A stretch of 43,837 nucleotides of DNA from Burkholderiales bacterium. Its GTDB lineage: Bacteria; Pseudomonadota; Gammaproteobacteria; Burkholderiales; Burkholderiaceae_C. Positions 19,894 through 31,519 of the stretch are shown here, piece by piece (within the stretch, counting starts at the first letter, position 1; each line of letters opens with the position of its first letter). Position numbers and translations under genes: made by a program. The DNA is taken from NCBI GenBank assembly GCA_947373745.1, contig CANBZB010000004.1, positions 1 to 43,837 on the forward strand. The letters run 5' to 3'. The notes under the pieces were generated by a model, which had not been told where the DNA came from, ran no database searches, and saw nothing but the letters and a program-made list of their open reading frames with translations.

Positions 19894-21384
19894 CTATGTA
19901 CCGAGGGTGGAAACAATGGCGCGGGCGCAAAGTGTCATCAAGCCACCAGGCAATAAGCCAAGTACAAGTAACAGACCGCTATTGATCAATAAAACCGTAC
20001 GCACATCAGCACCAGCAGATACTGTGCTTGCCGTGATCGGTGTATCAAAGTACATGACTTTCACTACGCGCAGATAGTAGAAGGCCGCCAGCAAAGACAT
20101 CATGACGGCATACACCGCAAGCGCCACCGCACCTGTTTGACCTGAAGCCACCAAGGCTTGCAACACGGACAACTTTCCTGCGAATCCCACCATTGGTGGA
20201 ATACCCGCCAAAGAGAACATGCACAAAGCCATCACACCTGCATACAAAGGACTACGTTGGTTCAAGCCAGCGAAATCGGTGATTTCTTCGCTCTCAAAAC
20301 CCTCACGCGCCAACAACATGATGATGCCGAAGACTGCCAAGGTGGTCAGCACATACGTCACCACATAGAACATAGCGGAGCTATAGGCGTTCGCCGCAGC
20401 TGCGGTGTTGCCGTTGACTACGCCTGAGTACAAACCAATCAACACAAAACCCATTTGTGAAATGGTGGAAAACGCGATCATGCGCTTGATATTGGTTTGC
20501 GCAATACCTGCCAAATTACCGATGAGCAATGAGGCAACGGATAAGACCATCAGCATTTGTTGCCAATCAATCGCTAAGGGCAGCAAGCCTTCGACTAAGA
20601 GACGCATGGTCATAGCAAACGCGGCTAACTTATGCGCACCGCCAATCAACAAAGTCACCACCGTGGGCGCGCCTTGGTACACATCAGGCACCCACATATG
20701 GAATGGCACTACGCCGAATTTGAAACCTAAACCACACACCACAAACACCAGTCCTAACACCAAGACTTGGTGGTTGATATGGCCAGAGGTGACCGATTTG
20801 AATACGGTGCTGATATCTAGTGAGCCTGTGGCTCCGTATAGCAATGACATACCGTAAAGCAAGAAGCCACTGCCTAAAGCTCCCAGCACAAAGTACTTCA
20901 TCGCAGCTTCACTGGCTGTGGCATTGTCACGACGCAATGCGACCAAGGCGTAGCTCGAGAGCGCAAGCAACTCGACACCGAGATAGAGCACCAGAAAGTT
21001 ATTGCCTGAAATCATGACGTACATGCCAAGCAACGCAAACAAACCCAGCGTGAACAGCTCACCACCCATGCGCAACATATCGCGCTCTGCGGCATAGGGG
21101 CGGCCATAGACCAAGGTCACCATCACCGACAGGGTGGAGAAGCATTTCAGCCAATTGCCCATGGGGTCTGACACCACCATATTGCCAAAGCTGTAAACGG
21201 TTTCACCTGCGCTGGCATCAAACGCCTGCAAGACAGCGACCAAGACCAAGGTCATGAGCGTCAGCACATAGGTGGTGTGACGGCGCACAGAGGTATCGAA
21301 CAAGTCGATCATGGCGATCACCATCGCCATGACCAACAGAATCAATTCGGGAAAGAGCGCCGCGATGTGGAGTTTTTCAATCAT
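19894..21384 (-). CDS. nuoN: NADH-quinone oxidoreductase subunit N
   Basis: 496 aa; LFALLGMYVMISGNNFLVLYLGVELLALSSYALVALRRDN, KFGVVPFHMWVPDVYQGAPT; position last in the nuo operon. Confidence 0.96.
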   Translation of the reverse strand: MIEKLHIAALFPELILLVMAMVIAMIDLFDTSVRRHTTYVLTLMTLVLVAVLQAFDASAGETVYSFGNMVVSDPMGNWLKCFSTLSVMVTLVYGRPYAAERDMLRMGGELFTLGLFALLGMYVMISGNNFLVLYLGVELLALSSYALVALRRDNATASEAAMKYFVLGALGSGFLLYGMSLLYGATGSLDISTVFKSVTSGHINHQVLVLGLVFVVCGLGFKFGVVPFHMWVPDVYQGAPTVVTLLIGGAHKLAAFAMTMRLLVEGLLPLAIDWQQMLMVLSVASLLIGNLAGIAQTNIKRMIAFSTISQMGFVLIGLYSGVVNGNTAAAANAYSSAMFYVVTYVLTTLAVFGIIMLLAREGFESEEITDFAGLNQRSPLYAGVMALCMFSLAGIPPMVGFAGKLSVLQALVASGQTGAVALAVYAVMMSLLAAFYYLRVVKVMYFDTPITASTVSAGADVRTVLLINSGLLLVLGLLPGGLMTLCARAIVSTLGT

Positions 21385-21397
21385 GTTTTATTCCTCT

Positions 21398-22876
21398 TTA
21401 TTGCGGCAACTTGGAAATTGCAACATGCTTGAGCAAGTCCGTCACAGAGGTATCCATCACATCGGTAAATGGTTTTGGATAAATACCCATTAACAAGACT
21501 GCAATCGCCAACAAGGCCAGCATAAAGAATTCACGTGTATTGATGTCGCTAAGTGTTTTGACATCGTCGTTGGTCACAGGACCCAAATACACACGCTTGA
21601 CCATCCACAAGGTGTACGCAGCGCCAAAGATGAGCGCGGAGGCAGCAATAGCACCAATCACAAACTGGTATTGCACAGCACCCAAGATCACCATCCACTC
21701 ACCCACAAAACCTGCTGTACCTGGCAAGCCACAGTTAGCCATGGCAAACAACATGGCAAAGGCTGCAAACTTGGGCATGGTATTGACCACGCCACCGTAG
21801 CTAGCGATTTGGCGGGAATGCACACGGTCGTACAACACGCCAATACATAAGAACATCGCGCCTGAAACAAAACCGTGGGCAATCATTTGCACCAAAGCGC
21901 CGGAGACACCTAAATCATTGAAGATGAAGAAGCCCAAGGTCACAAAGCCCATATGCGCTACGGATGAATAAGCAACTAGCTTCTTCATATCTTCTTGCAC
22001 CATCGCTACTAGGCCCACATACACCACAGCGATCAAGGAGAGCGCGATCATCACGTAGGCGTATTCATGCGCTGCATCTGGAGCGATGGGCATAGAGAAA
22101 CGCAAGAAACCATAAGCGCCCAGCTTCAACATGATGGCGGCCAACACGGCTGAACCGCCAGTAGGCGCTTCGACGTGCACATCTGGCAACCATGTGTGCA
22201 CAGGCCACATTGGCACTTTGACTGCGAATGCAGCAAAGAATGCAAAGAACAATAAGGTTTGCGCACCCATCGACAAGGGCAATTTATACCAAGTGCCCAA
22301 ATCAAAACTGCCGCCAGATTGGGTGTAGAGGTAAATCAATGCGACCAGCATCAACAAGGAACCCAACAAGGTGTAGAGGAAGAACTTGAATGCCGCGTAA
22401 ATCTTATTGGGACCGCCCCAAATACCGATGATCAGGTACATCGGAATGAGCGTGGCTTCAAAGAAGACATAAAACAACATGCCATCAACTGCGCAAAACA
22501 CGCCAATCATCAAGCCACTCAAAATCAAGAAGGCGCCCATGTATTGGTTCACGCGCTCTGTAATCACTTCCCAACCCGCAATGATCACCACCACGGTGAT
22601 AAACGCAGTCAAGATAACAAACCATAAGGACAAACCATCTACGCCCAAACGGTAAAAGATATTGAAGCGCGCTATCCACAAACCAGACTCCACCATCTGT
22701 AGCGCAGATGTGCCGAGCTCAAACTGGTTATAAATCGGAATGGTGACTGCCAAACCACACAATGCGCCGATCAAAGCGATCCAACGCACCACATTCGCAT
22801 GTTCGTCACGGCCAAACGCCAGCAAGACGATGCCAAAGGCAATCGGCGTCCAAATGGCAAGGCTCAATAAACCCAT
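21398..22876 (-). CDS. nuoM: NADH-quinone oxidoreductase subunit M
   Basis: 492 aa; FYVFFEATLIPMYLIIGIWGG, VPMWPVHTWLPDVHVEAPTGGSAVLAAIMLKLGAYGFLRF. Confidence 0.96.
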   Translation of the reverse strand: MGLLSLAIWTPIAFGIVLLAFGRDEHANVVRWIALIGALCGLAVTIPIYNQFELGTSALQMVESGLWIARFNIFYRLGVDGLSLWFVILTAFITVVVIIAGWEVITERVNQYMGAFLILSGLMIGVFCAVDGMLFYVFFEATLIPMYLIIGIWGGPNKIYAAFKFFLYTLLGSLLMLVALIYLYTQSGGSFDLGTWYKLPLSMGAQTLLFFAFFAAFAVKVPMWPVHTWLPDVHVEAPTGGSAVLAAIMLKLGAYGFLRFSMPIAPDAAHEYAYVMIALSLIAVVYVGLVAMVQEDMKKLVAYSSVAHMGFVTLGFFIFNDLGVSGALVQMIAHGFVSGAMFLCIGVLYDRVHSRQIASYGGVVNTMPKFAAFAMLFAMANCGLPGTAGFVGEWMVILGAVQYQFVIGAIAASALIFGAAYTLWMVKRVYLGPVTNDDVKTLSDINTREFFMLALLAIAVLLMGIYPKPFTDVMDTSVTDLLKHVAISKLPQ

Positions 22877-22888
22877 TTCTTATTCTCC

Positions 22889-24907
22889 TTATTTGAGCCA
22901 GACGAACCACGTCATCAGCAAGAACACGCCAACAATCATGGCCAACGCATAGTGGTAGAGGTAGCCCGTTTGAATTTGACGGGTCACTGCAGACACGGCC
23001 CCCACCAATTTCCAAGAACCGTTGACGATGCCACCGTCAATCACGGATTGGTCAGCGCCCTTCCATAAGCCAGTACCCAAAGCGCGTGCGCCACGGGCCA
23101 AAATGTTTTCGTTGATCCAGTCCATGTAGTACTTGTTTTCAAACAAGTTGTAGATGGGCATGCATGCACGTTTGATAGCAGCAGGAACTGCGGGGTTGAT
23201 CATGTACATGTAATAAGAACTCACAACACCAGCAAATGCCAACCAGAATGGCGTAGAACTGAAAGCGTGCATAGCCATCGCAATCGCACCGTGGTAGGCA
23301 TGACCCAACTCATGCATAGCCTCATGTTTGTCTTCGTTGACAAAAATCGCGTCTTTGAAGAAGTCGCCAAACAGCATGGCGTCAATCGTGAAGTAACCGA
23401 TCACCACGGAGGGAATAGCCAACAACAACAATGGCACCGTCACGACCCAAGGGGACTCGTGCGGCGTGTGGTCGTGGTGACCATCATCGTGCGCGTGGTC
23501 GTCGTGGTGTGCATCTGGGTTTTGGTCATACCGTTCTGCGCCATGGAACACCAAGAAATACATGCGGAAAGAATAAAACGCGGTGACAAACACGCCCGCA
23601 AGAACTGCGAAATGCGCAAAGCCTGCTGCGGGTAATGTGCTTTCAGCGACGGCTTCAATGATGCTGTCTTTGGAATAGAAGCCAGAAAAGAAAGGCGTAC
23701 CAATCAAAGCCAATGAACCCAGCAATGAGGTAATCCAAGTGATGGGCATGTACTTGCGCACTCCCCCCATCCAACGGATATCTTGGTTGTGGTGCATTCC
23801 CATGATGACCGAGCCTGCGCCTAAGAATAGCAATGCTTTGAAGAAAGCATGCGTCATCAAATGGAACACGGCAACTGAATACGCCGATGCACCTAAAGCC
23901 ACTGTCATATAGCCCAGCTGCGACAAAGTGGAATAAGCCACGACACGCTTGATGTCGTTTTGAATCAGGCCAAGGAAGCCCATGAACAAAGCAGTAATAG
24001 CACCAATCACCATCACCAAGTTCAAAGCGGTATCTGACAACTCAAACAGAGGTGACATACGCGCCACCATAAAAATGCCAGCGGTCACCATCGTCGCTGC
24101 GTGGATCAAAGCAGAAATAGGTGTGGGGCCTTCCATGGAATCTGGCAACCACACATGCAATGGGAACTGGGCAGATTTACCCATCGCACCAATGAACAAG
24201 CAAATACAAATCACGGTTACCAACATCCATTCGGTGCCAGGCAATGTGAGTGCGGCTAGGTCAGCAGTCTTGGCGAAAGCTTCTGTGTAATTGAGCGTTC
24301 CAGCAAAAGCCGCGATCAAACCAATGCCCAAAATAAAGCCGAAGTCACCCACGCGGTTGACTAAGAAGGCTTTCATATTGGCGAAGATCGCTGTGGGCTT
24401 GTTGAACCAGAAGCCAATCAGCAGATAAGACACCAAGCCAACAGCTTCCCATCCAAAGAAGAGTTGCAGCATGTTGTTGCTCATCACCAGCATCAACATA
24501 GAGAAAGTAAACAAAGAGATATACGAGAAGAAACGGTTGTAGCCCTCGTCTTCTTCCATGTAGCCAATGGTGTAGATGTGCACCATGAGCGACACAAATG
24601 TAACCACGCACATCATCATCGCGGTGAGTCCATCGATCAGAAAACCGATTTCCATCTTTAAACCACCAACCACCATCCATGTGTAGAGGGTTTCATTGAA
24701 GCGGGCCCCATCTACCCCAACGCTCCACAGCGTTTGCGCAGACAAGATAAAAGCGACTAAAACACCCAATATCGTCAGACTGTGTGTAATGCGACGGCCC
24801 AACCAGTTCCCGCCAAAGTGGGTACCAAAAACACCAGCCAAGACTGAGCCCACCAAGGGCGCTAAGGGTACGGCTAATAAATTAGAGGTTTGAAGGGTTT
24901 GCGACAT
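22889..24907 (-). CDS. nuoL: NADH-quinone oxidoreductase subunit L, with a His/Asp-rich loop
   Basis: 672 aa; FFGWEAVGLVSYLLIGFWFNKP, GKSAQFPLHVWLPDSMEGPTPISALIHAATMVTAGIFMVAR. Confidence 0.96.
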   Translation of the reverse strand: MSQTLQTSNLLAVPLAPLVGSVLAGVFGTHFGGNWLGRRITHSLTILGVLVAFILSAQTLWSVGVDGARFNETLYTWMVVGGLKMEIGFLIDGLTAMMMCVVTFVSLMVHIYTIGYMEEDEGYNRFFSYISLFTFSMLMLVMSNNMLQLFFGWEAVGLVSYLLIGFWFNKPTAIFANMKAFLVNRVGDFGFILGIGLIAAFAGTLNYTEAFAKTADLAALTLPGTEWMLVTVICICLFIGAMGKSAQFPLHVWLPDSMEGPTPISALIHAATMVTAGIFMVARMSPLFELSDTALNLVMVIGAITALFMGFLGLIQNDIKRVVAYSTLSQLGYMTVALGASAYSVAVFHLMTHAFFKALLFLGAGSVIMGMHHNQDIRWMGGVRKYMPITWITSLLGSLALIGTPFFSGFYSKDSIIEAVAESTLPAAGFAHFAVLAGVFVTAFYSFRMYFLVFHGAERYDQNPDAHHDDHAHDDGHHDHTPHESPWVVTVPLLLLAIPSVVIGYFTIDAMLFGDFFKDAIFVNEDKHEAMHELGHAYHGAIAMAMHAFSSTPFWLAFAGVVSSYYMYMINPAVPAAIKRACMPIYNLFENKYYMDWINENILARGARALGTGLWKGADQSVIDGGIVNGSWKLVGAVSAVTRQIQTGYLYHYALAMIVGVFLLMTWFVWLK

Positions 24908-24910
24908 AAA

Positions 24911-25219
24911 TTAACCCTTGAGCGTATTGAGTTCATCCACGTTGATGCTCGACTTGTTTCTAAACAACTGCACCAAGATAGCCAAACCAATAGCAGACTC
25001 AGCGGCTGCGACTGTGAGAATGAAGAAAACAAAAATCTGTCCGTGCAAATCGCCTAAGTAATGCGAAAAGGCTACGAAATTCATATTCACGGCGAGCAAC
25101 ATCAATTCAATCGCCATCAACAGCACGATAAGGTTTTTGCGATTCAAGAAAATGCCGATCACGGAGAGTGCAAACAAAATCGCACCCACGGTCAGGTAGT
25201 GTCCTAATGTGATGTTCAT
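24911..25219 (-). CDS. nuoK: NADH-quinone oxidoreductase subunit K
   Basis: 102 aa; [44 protein letters not shown]. Confidence 0.96.
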   Translation of the reverse strand: MNITLGHYLTVGAILFALSVIGIFLNRKNLIVLLMAIELMLLAVNMNFVAFSHYLGDLHGQIFVFFILTVAAAESAIGLAILVQLFRNKSSINVDELNTLKG

Positions 25220-25920
25220 GCTGATTTCTCCGGCTCAGTGGCAGGTGCCACGTCTGGTTTAACAGGGGCCATCTTGACCAACGAAACCCTGTCACTGGCT
25301 TTCACACGCACTTGGTCTGCGGGGTTTTGTGCTTTGGTGTCTTTACGTTCGCGCAATGTCAAGGCGATTGCAGCAATTAAGGCGACCAACAAAATAAGCG
25401 CAGCAACTTGAACTGGGTACAGATATTCGGTGTAGAGCAAAACGCCCAAAGCCTTGGTGTTGGACGCCTCGGTGACTACCATGTGTCCCACTGCAACAGC
25501 AGACGAAGCAGCGTCAATTGCTAGAGGCGCGACCATCGCAGGGATTTGTGGGGTATGCGGCACAGCCACTCTAAAACCACCTAGCAACACAGCCGCCAAT
25601 TCCAAAGCAATCACAGCGCCCATGGTGGCAGCCAGCGGAAAGTGCTTCCAAAAGCCCAAGCGGATGCTGTCGATATTGATATCCAGCATCATCACCACGA
25701 AGAGGAACAACACCATCACCGCACCGACGTATACCAAAACCAGTGCAATCGATAAGAACTCTGCTTCCAACAACATCCACAAGCCAGAGGCTTGGAAGAA
25801 AGCCAATACAAGGTAGAGCGCAGCGTGCACAGGGTTACGCGCGGTGATAACGCGAAAAGAAGCAAACAGCAAAACTGCTGAGAACGCATAAAAAAGAGCC
25901 GATTGAGCATCCATCATCAA
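25216..25920 (-). CDS. nuoJ: NADH-quinone oxidoreductase subunit J
   Basis: 234 aa; [57 protein letters not shown] overlap with nuoK. Confidence 0.95.
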   Translation of the reverse strand: MMMDAQSALFYAFSAVLLFASFRVITARNPVHAALYLVLAFFQASGLWMLLEAEFLSIALVLVYVGAVMVLFLFVVMMLDINIDSIRLGFWKHFPLAATMGAVIALELAAVLLGGFRVAVPHTPQIPAMVAPLAIDAASSAVAVGHMVVTEASNTKALGVLLYTEYLYPVQVAALILLVALIAAIALTLRERKDTKAQNPADQVRVKASDRVSLVKMAPVKPDVAPATEPEKSA

Positions 25921-25925
25921 ATCTT

Positions 25926-26438
25926 TCAGCGGTATTTCGCGTCAGCCGCTTTGTTGGCGGCGATTTCTGGTTCGTAGCGGTCGCCCACTGCCAGCAACAT
26001 CTCTTTGGTGAAATACAAGTCACCACGTTTCTCGCCGTGGTATTCAAAAATATGCGTCTCAACAATCGAATCCACTGGACAGCTTTCTTCACAAAAACCG
26101 CAGAAGATGCATTTGGTCAGATCGATGTCATAGCGTGTAGTACGACGTGAACCGTCGGCGCGTTGGTCGGATTCAATCGTGATGGCCATTGCAGGGCAAA
26201 CGGCTTCACACAATTTACAAGCGATGCAACGCTCTTCACCGTTTTCATAGCGGCGTAAGGCATGCAAGCCACGAAAGCGTGGGGACTGGGGCGTTTTTTC
26301 TTCAGGGAATTGCACCGTGATGCTGCGCGAGAACATGTACTTGCCTGTTAAGGCCATGCCCTTGAAGAGTTCCAGCAACAAAAAGCTCGACAAAAAGTCG
26401 CGCAAAGAAAAAGCAGAGGGGCGTGTGATCGCAGTCAT
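25926..26438 (-). CDS. nuoI: NADH-quinone oxidoreductase subunit I
   Basis: Start set at [15 protein letters not shown] (ATG at 26438) rather than the longer ORF; two 4Fe-4S motifs [12 protein letters not shown] and [12 protein letters not shown]. Confidence 0.95.
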   Translation of the reverse strand: MTAITRPSAFSLRDFLSSFLLLELFKGMALTGKYMFSRSITVQFPEEKTPQSPRFRGLHALRRYENGEERCIACKLCEAVCPAMAITIESDQRADGSRRTTRYDIDLTKCIFCGFCEESCPVDSIVETHIFEYHGEKRGDLYFTKEMLLAVGDRYEPEIAANKAADAKYR

Positions 26439-26451
26439 GATGGGTACGGCC

Positions 26452-27534
26452 TCAGTTCCAAATATTCCAAGGTGTTTGAATCCAAACACCTACTACCAGC
26501 AACCAGACGAGGGTGACAGGGATAAAAATCTTCCAACCCAAACGCATGATTTGGTCATAGCGGTAACGCGGGAAAGTCGCGCGCACCCACAAGAACATGG
26601 TGACGACTACAAAGGTTTTGATGCCTAACCATATCCACCCAGGCACCATGTTGAACAAGGCGTTATCTATGGGCGACAACCAGCCACCCAGGAACATGAC
26701 GACGGTCAACACCGACACCAAAATCATGTTGGCGTATTCTGCCAAGAAGAACATGGCGAATGCCATGCCGGAGTATTCGATCATGTGGCCCGCGACAATT
26801 TCAGATTCGCCTTCGACCACGTCAAACGGATGGCGGTTGGTTTCAGCCAATCCAGAGATGAAGTAGACCAAGAAGATAGGTAACAAAGGCAACCAGTTCC
26901 AAGACAAGAAGTTCAAACCAATATCCGACATATTGCCTTTGGCTTGTCCCATGACGATGTCGCTCATATTGAGGCTGTTAGAGACCATCAACACAATCAC
27001 AAAGCAAAAGCCCATGGCAATTTCATAGCTCACCATTTGCGCCGATGCACGCATGGCACCTAAAAAAGCGTATTTGGAGTTAGAAGCCCAGCCAGCGATG
27101 ATCACACCATAGACCTCTAGTGAAGTAATCGCCATCAAAAACAAAAGGCCTGCATTGACATTGGCCAAAGCCACATCAGGACCAAATGGCACGACCGCCC
27201 AAGCAGCAAGCGCAGGCATGATGGTCATGATGGGGCCTAATAAAAACAAACCGGTAGTGGCTTGCGTGGGGATGATGATCTCTTTGGTCATCAACTTCAA
27301 AGCATCCGCAATCGGTTGCAACAAACCACCTGGGCCAGTGCGGTTAGGGCCTTTGCGAATTTGCGTGTAACCGATGGCTTTGCGTTCCCACAAAGTCAGA
27401 TAAGCCACGCAACCCAGAAGTGGCAACAGAACAGCCACAATTTTCATCAGCGTCCAAAGCACGGGCCATGCGTAGTGGACCCAAAAGAAATGGGTACTCA
27501 TCTGCAAACCAGAGTGATAAATCAGGTCAACCAT
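26452..27534 (-). CDS. nuoH: NADH-quinone oxidoreductase subunit H
   Basis: 360 aa; [77 protein letters not shown]. Confidence 0.96.
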   Translation of the reverse strand: MVDLIYHSGLQMSTHFFWVHYAWPVLWTLMKIVAVLLPLLGCVAYLTLWERKAIGYTQIRKGPNRTGPGGLLQPIADALKLMTKEIIIPTQATTGLFLLGPIMTIMPALAAWAVVPFGPDVALANVNAGLLFLMAITSLEVYGVIIAGWASNSKYAFLGAMRASAQMVSYEIAMGFCFVIVLMVSNSLNMSDIVMGQAKGNMSDIGLNFLSWNWLPLLPIFLVYFISGLAETNRHPFDVVEGESEIVAGHMIEYSGMAFAMFFLAEYANMILVSVLTVVMFLGGWLSPIDNALFNMVPGWIWLGIKTFVVVTMFLWVRATFPRYRYDQIMRLGWKIFIPVTLVWLLVVGVWIQTPWNIWN

Positions 27535-29636
27535 TAAGCGGCACTCCCCGCTTTGGCATCGGCCGTCAACTGCAACGAAGCTGCACGACGCACCAAGCTG
27601 TCGAGTTGATAGATGGAGGCAATTTCAGGCTTCTCAGTTGCGGGCGTGAGATCGATAGCAACATCGCAGGCATTTGACAACCGTGATGTGATATCGGCAG
27701 GAATGGCTTTGGCACGGACTTCTTCGATCGTCTCCAACTCAAATCCAGGTACTTTGAGCATAGAACCCAACACGCGCAACACTTTCCATGCCGGACGGGT
27801 TTCACCCAAAGGCTTGACGACACCGTGGAAGCTTTGTGCGCGACCTTCGGTGTTGATAAACGTTCCAGCAGTTTCAGTGAATGGCGCGATAGGCAACAGC
27901 ACATCACTGAACGCCATGTTGGTTTTGAACGAAGAAAGTGTCACCACCATCTCTGCTTTTTCTAGGGATTGAACTGCAGCTGCGCCATGCGCCATGTCGG
28001 CATGGGGTTCGGTATGCAAGAGCAATGCAGCCTTTAAACCACCACGCGCCATTTGCGCCGCGTTTTGTCCGCCGTGCGATGGGACAGCGCCCACCACTTG
28101 TGCGCCTACCGTATTAGCAGCTTCGCCCAAATAGCCCACAGTGGCGCCAGTTTGTGCGCCGATCCAGTTGGCCAATGTCAACAAGCTAGAAGCTTTTGCA
28201 TGGTGTGCTGCCGCATTGCCTAACAAAATGGCTTTGCGATCACCGCTGTGCAAAGATTTTGCAATCGCTTGTGCTTGCGGGTTGTTTGCGTTACCTGACA
28301 CGGGTGCAGTAGCACCGGTGAGTTGCGCCACAGCAGCAGCCACATCCGCCAATGCTTGCACCCAATTGGCAGAGTCAGAGACCATCTGTGTAGCCACTGG
28401 CATCGCCCAATCAAAAGCAACTTCGTTGATCGTATGCAACTTAGCACCATGGCGCACGGCATGGCGCAAACGTAAAGCTAACAAAGGTTGGTCTTTGCGT
28501 ACGTTGGATCCAATGACCAAGGCACGCTGCAAAGTACCCAAAGAAGCAATAGAAGTTCCTAACCAACGCGCGGTGTTGTTGTGGTGGAAGTCGGATGCAC
28601 GCAAACGCGCATCAATGTTTTGACTCCCTAAGCCGCGCATCAAAGCAGCGGCCAAATACAACTCTTCTGTGGTGCTGTGGGGGCTTGCCAATGTGCCGAT
28701 GAATTCAGCACCGTATTGCGATTTCACACCTTGCAAACCATTGGCTACATATTCCAAAGCAGTTTGCCAATCCACGGTTTTCCACTCGCCACCTTGCTTG
28801 ATCATTGGGGCAGTGAGACGGTCTTGGCTATCAAGTGCTTCGTAGCTAAAACGGTCACGGTCTGAAATCCAGCACTCGTTGACGTCTTCGTTTTCTAGTG
28901 GCACTACGCGTAAAACTTTGTTATTTTTTACCTGCACCACGAGGTTGGCACCGGTTGCATCGTGGGGGCTAATCGATTTGCGACGGCCTAATTCCCAGGT
29001 GCGCGCGCTGTAGCGGAAAGGTTTGCTGGTCAACGCGCCTACAGGGCAAATGTCAATCATGTTGCCGGACAGTTCTGAATCGACTGACTGGCCCACAAAT
29101 GTTTCAATCTCTGCATGTTCACCGCGGTGCGACATGCCGAGTTCCATGATGCCAGCCACTTCTTGTCCAAAGCGCACGCAACGGGTGCAATGGATGCAAC
29201 GGCTCATCTCTTCCATGCTGATGAGGGGACCCGCATCTTTGTGGAACACCACGCGTTTTTCTTCTTCGTAACGCGAAGTAGAACCACCGTAGCCCACAGC
29301 CAAGTCTTGCAACTGGCATTCGCCACCTTGGTCGCAAATCGGGCAATCGAGTGGATGGTTAATCAGCAAAAACTCCATCACCGACTTTTGCGCCTTGATC
29401 GCTTTCTCGCTCTTGGTGCGCACCACCATGCCTTGGGTCACAGGAGTGGCACACGCAGGCATGGGCTTGGGAGCTTTTTCTACATCGACCAAACACATGC
29501 GGCAGTTGGCGGCGATGCTGAGTTTCTTGTGATAACAAAAATGCGGGATGTAGGTGCCCGCTTTTTCGGCTGCATGCATGACCATGCAGCCTTCTTGGAC
29601 TTCCACTTTTTTACCGTCGAGTTCGATTTCAATCAT
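27534..29636 (-). CDS. nuoG: NADH-quinone oxidoreductase subunit G
   Basis: 700 aa; 2Fe-2S/4Fe-4S N-terminus ([60 protein letters not shown]). The stop TAA overlaps the nuoH ATG by one base. Confidence 0.96.
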   Translation of the reverse strand: MIEIELDGKKVEVQEGCMVMHAAEKAGTYIPHFCYHKKLSIAANCRMCLVDVEKAPKPMPACATPVTQGMVVRTKSEKAIKAQKSVMEFLLINHPLDCPICDQGGECQLQDLAVGYGGSTSRYEEEKRVVFHKDAGPLISMEEMSRCIHCTRCVRFGQEVAGIMELGMSHRGEHAEIETFVGQSVDSELSGNMIDICPVGALTSKPFRYSARTWELGRRKSISPHDATGANLVVQVKNNKVLRVVPLENEDVNECWISDRDRFSYEALDSQDRLTAPMIKQGGEWKTVDWQTALEYVANGLQGVKSQYGAEFIGTLASPHSTTEELYLAAALMRGLGSQNIDARLRASDFHHNNTARWLGTSIASLGTLQRALVIGSNVRKDQPLLALRLRHAVRHGAKLHTINEVAFDWAMPVATQMVSDSANWVQALADVAAAVAQLTGATAPVSGNANNPQAQAIAKSLHSGDRKAILLGNAAAHHAKASSLLTLANWIGAQTGATVGYLGEAANTVGAQVVGAVPSHGGQNAAQMARGGLKAALLLHTEPHADMAHGAAAVQSLEKAEMVVTLSSFKTNMAFSDVLLPIAPFTETAGTFINTEGRAQSFHGVVKPLGETRPAWKVLRVLGSMLKVPGFELETIEEVRAKAIPADITSRLSNACDVAIDLTPATEKPEIASIYQLDSLVRRAASLQLTADAKAGSAA

Positions 29637-29648
29637 GGCACTTTTCCG

Positions 29649-31007
29649 TCAAACGTACGCCGGGACCATACAGGTCTTGTGCGTGATGTGGTGTTCAAAT
29701 TCAGCTCTGAAATGTTTCAGCATGCCGCGCACTGGCATGGCGGCGGCGTCACCCAAGGCGCAAATGGTGCGGCCCATGATGTTTTCTGCGACGTTGTCTA
29801 GCAAGTCCATATCGCTAGGACGGCCTTCACCGCGTTCGAGTCGATCGACCATGCGCCACAACCAACCTGTACCTTCGCGGCATGGTGTGCATTGGCCGCA
29901 TGACTCGTGCATGTAGAAATAGCTCAAGCGTTGCAAGCTCTTGACCATGCAACGTGAATCGTCCATGACGATGACCGCCCCTGAACCCAGCATCGATCCT
30001 GCTTTGGCAATCGAGTCGTAGTCCATGGTGATGTCCATCATGATGGATGCTGGCAACACCGGGGCAGACGATCCACCAGGAATTACTGCTTTGAGTTGAC
30101 GCCCCGCGCGCACACCACCAGCAAGTTCTAGCAACTTGGTGAAGGGTGTGCCCATCGGAATTTCATAGTTACCAGGACGCTCGACATCGCCACTGATAGA
30201 GAAAATTTTGGTGCCGCCGTTATTCGGCTTACCGCATTCCAAATACGCTTGACCACCGTTGCGAATAATCCATGGCACCGCAGCAAACGTTTCTGTGTTG
30301 TTGATGGTGGTGGGCTTGCCATACAAACCATAGCTGGCAGGAAACGGTGGCTTGAAACGGGGCTGGCCTTTTTTGCCTTCGAGTGATTCGAGCAAGGCTG
30401 TTTCTTCGCCGCAAATGTAAGCACCAAAACCATGGGCTGCATGCAACTGAAATGAGAAGTTCGAGCCCATGATGTTGTCACCCAAGAAGCCCGCAGCACG
30501 CGCCTCTTCTAGTGCAGCTTCAAAGCGCTCATAGCTCTCGAAAATTTCACCATGGATGTAGTTGTAGCCCACGCTGATGCCCATGGCATACGCAGCAATG
30601 GCCATACCTTCGATCACGATATGCGGGTTGTGTTGCAAGATCTCGCGGTCTTTGCAAGTACCGGGCTCGCCTTCGTCGGAGTTACACACCAAATATTTTT
30701 GTCCAGGGAATTGGCGAGGCATAAAGCTCCACTTCAACCCCGTAGGGAAACCGGCACCACCGCGTCCGCGAAGGCCAGATTCTTTGACGATGGCAATCAC
30801 TTGGTCTTGGGTAAGACCTTCACCACCATCTTTGCCCAAGATTTTGCGCAAGGCTTGGTAGCCACCGCGTGCTTCGTAGTCTTTGACGGACCAATTTTTG
30901 CCATTCAAATCTGCCAAGATTTGCGGCCCGATGTGACGACCATGGAAACAAGTTTCCGCGGCCGTGGTGTGAAATTGAGAGAGGACTTGCTCGAGGTTCA
31001 TCGTCAT
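29649..31007 (-). CDS. nuoF: NADH-quinone oxidoreductase subunit F
   Basis: [53 protein letters not shown]. Start set at MTMNLEQV (31007), giving an ATGA overlap with the nuoE stop. Confidence 0.95.
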   Translation of the reverse strand: MTMNLEQVLSQFHTTAAETCFHGRHIGPQILADLNGKNWSVKDYEARGGYQALRKILGKDGGEGLTQDQVIAIVKESGLRGRGGAGFPTGLKWSFMPRQFPGQKYLVCNSDEGEPGTCKDREILQHNPHIVIEGMAIAAYAMGISVGYNYIHGEIFESYERFEAALEEARAAGFLGDNIMGSNFSFQLHAAHGFGAYICGEETALLESLEGKKGQPRFKPPFPASYGLYGKPTTINNTETFAAVPWIIRNGGQAYLECGKPNNGGTKIFSISGDVERPGNYEIPMGTPFTKLLELAGGVRAGRQLKAVIPGGSSAPVLPASIMMDITMDYDSIAKAGSMLGSGAVIVMDDSRCMVKSLQRLSYFYMHESCGQCTPCREGTGWLWRMVDRLERGEGRPSDMDLLDNVAENIMGRTICALGDAAAMPVRGMLKHFRAEFEHHITHKTCMVPAYV

Positions 31008-31519
31008 TCTTTCACAGCACGCAAACCATCGATCAATTGGTCGATTTTGTCGTGGCTCATATAGCTGCACATATTGCGGTCATTGACCAACAACACGGGC
31101 GCGTCGGCGCAGGCACCCATGCATTCACCGGGTTGCACGGTGAACATGCCGTCCGATGTGGTTCCGCCAACATCTACACCAAGCTTCTTGCACACATATT
31201 CCAGTGCGCCTTGACCGTGGCGTAATTGGCAAGGCAAGTTGGTACACACATTGATTTTGTACTTACCCACGGGTTGCAAGTTGTACATGTTGTAGAACGT
31301 GCTGACTTCGTGCACTGCCATTGGTGCCATGTCAAGATGGGCGGCAATCGCACGCTCGCTGTCTGCACTGACAAAACCTTGTTCTTGTTGCACGATAGCC
31401 AAACACGCCATGACCGCAGATTGTTTTTGGTCATCGGGATATTTAGCCAACTCGCGATCGAAGCGTGCAATCGTTGCAGCCGATAGCGGCGTACTGTGGA
31501 GGGTGGTATCAGAACTCAT
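31004..31519 (-). CDS. nuoE: NADH-quinone oxidoreductase subunit E
   Basis: 171 aa; [51 protein letters not shown]. Confidence 0.96.
   Translation of the reverse strand: MSSDTTLHSTPLSAATIARFDRELAKYPDDQKQSAVMACLAIVQQEQGFVSADSERAIAAHLDMAPMAVHEVSTFYNMYNLQPVGKYKINVCTNLPCQLRHGQGALEYVCKKLGVDVGGTTSDGMFTVQPGECMGACADAPVLLVNDRNMCSYMSHDKIDQLIDGLRAVKE

Noticed and set aside
31008-31070. N-terminal extension of NuoF (MQLYEPRQ...)
   Set aside because: Overlaps nuoE; the MTMNLEQV start at 31007 gives a normal ATGA overlap.
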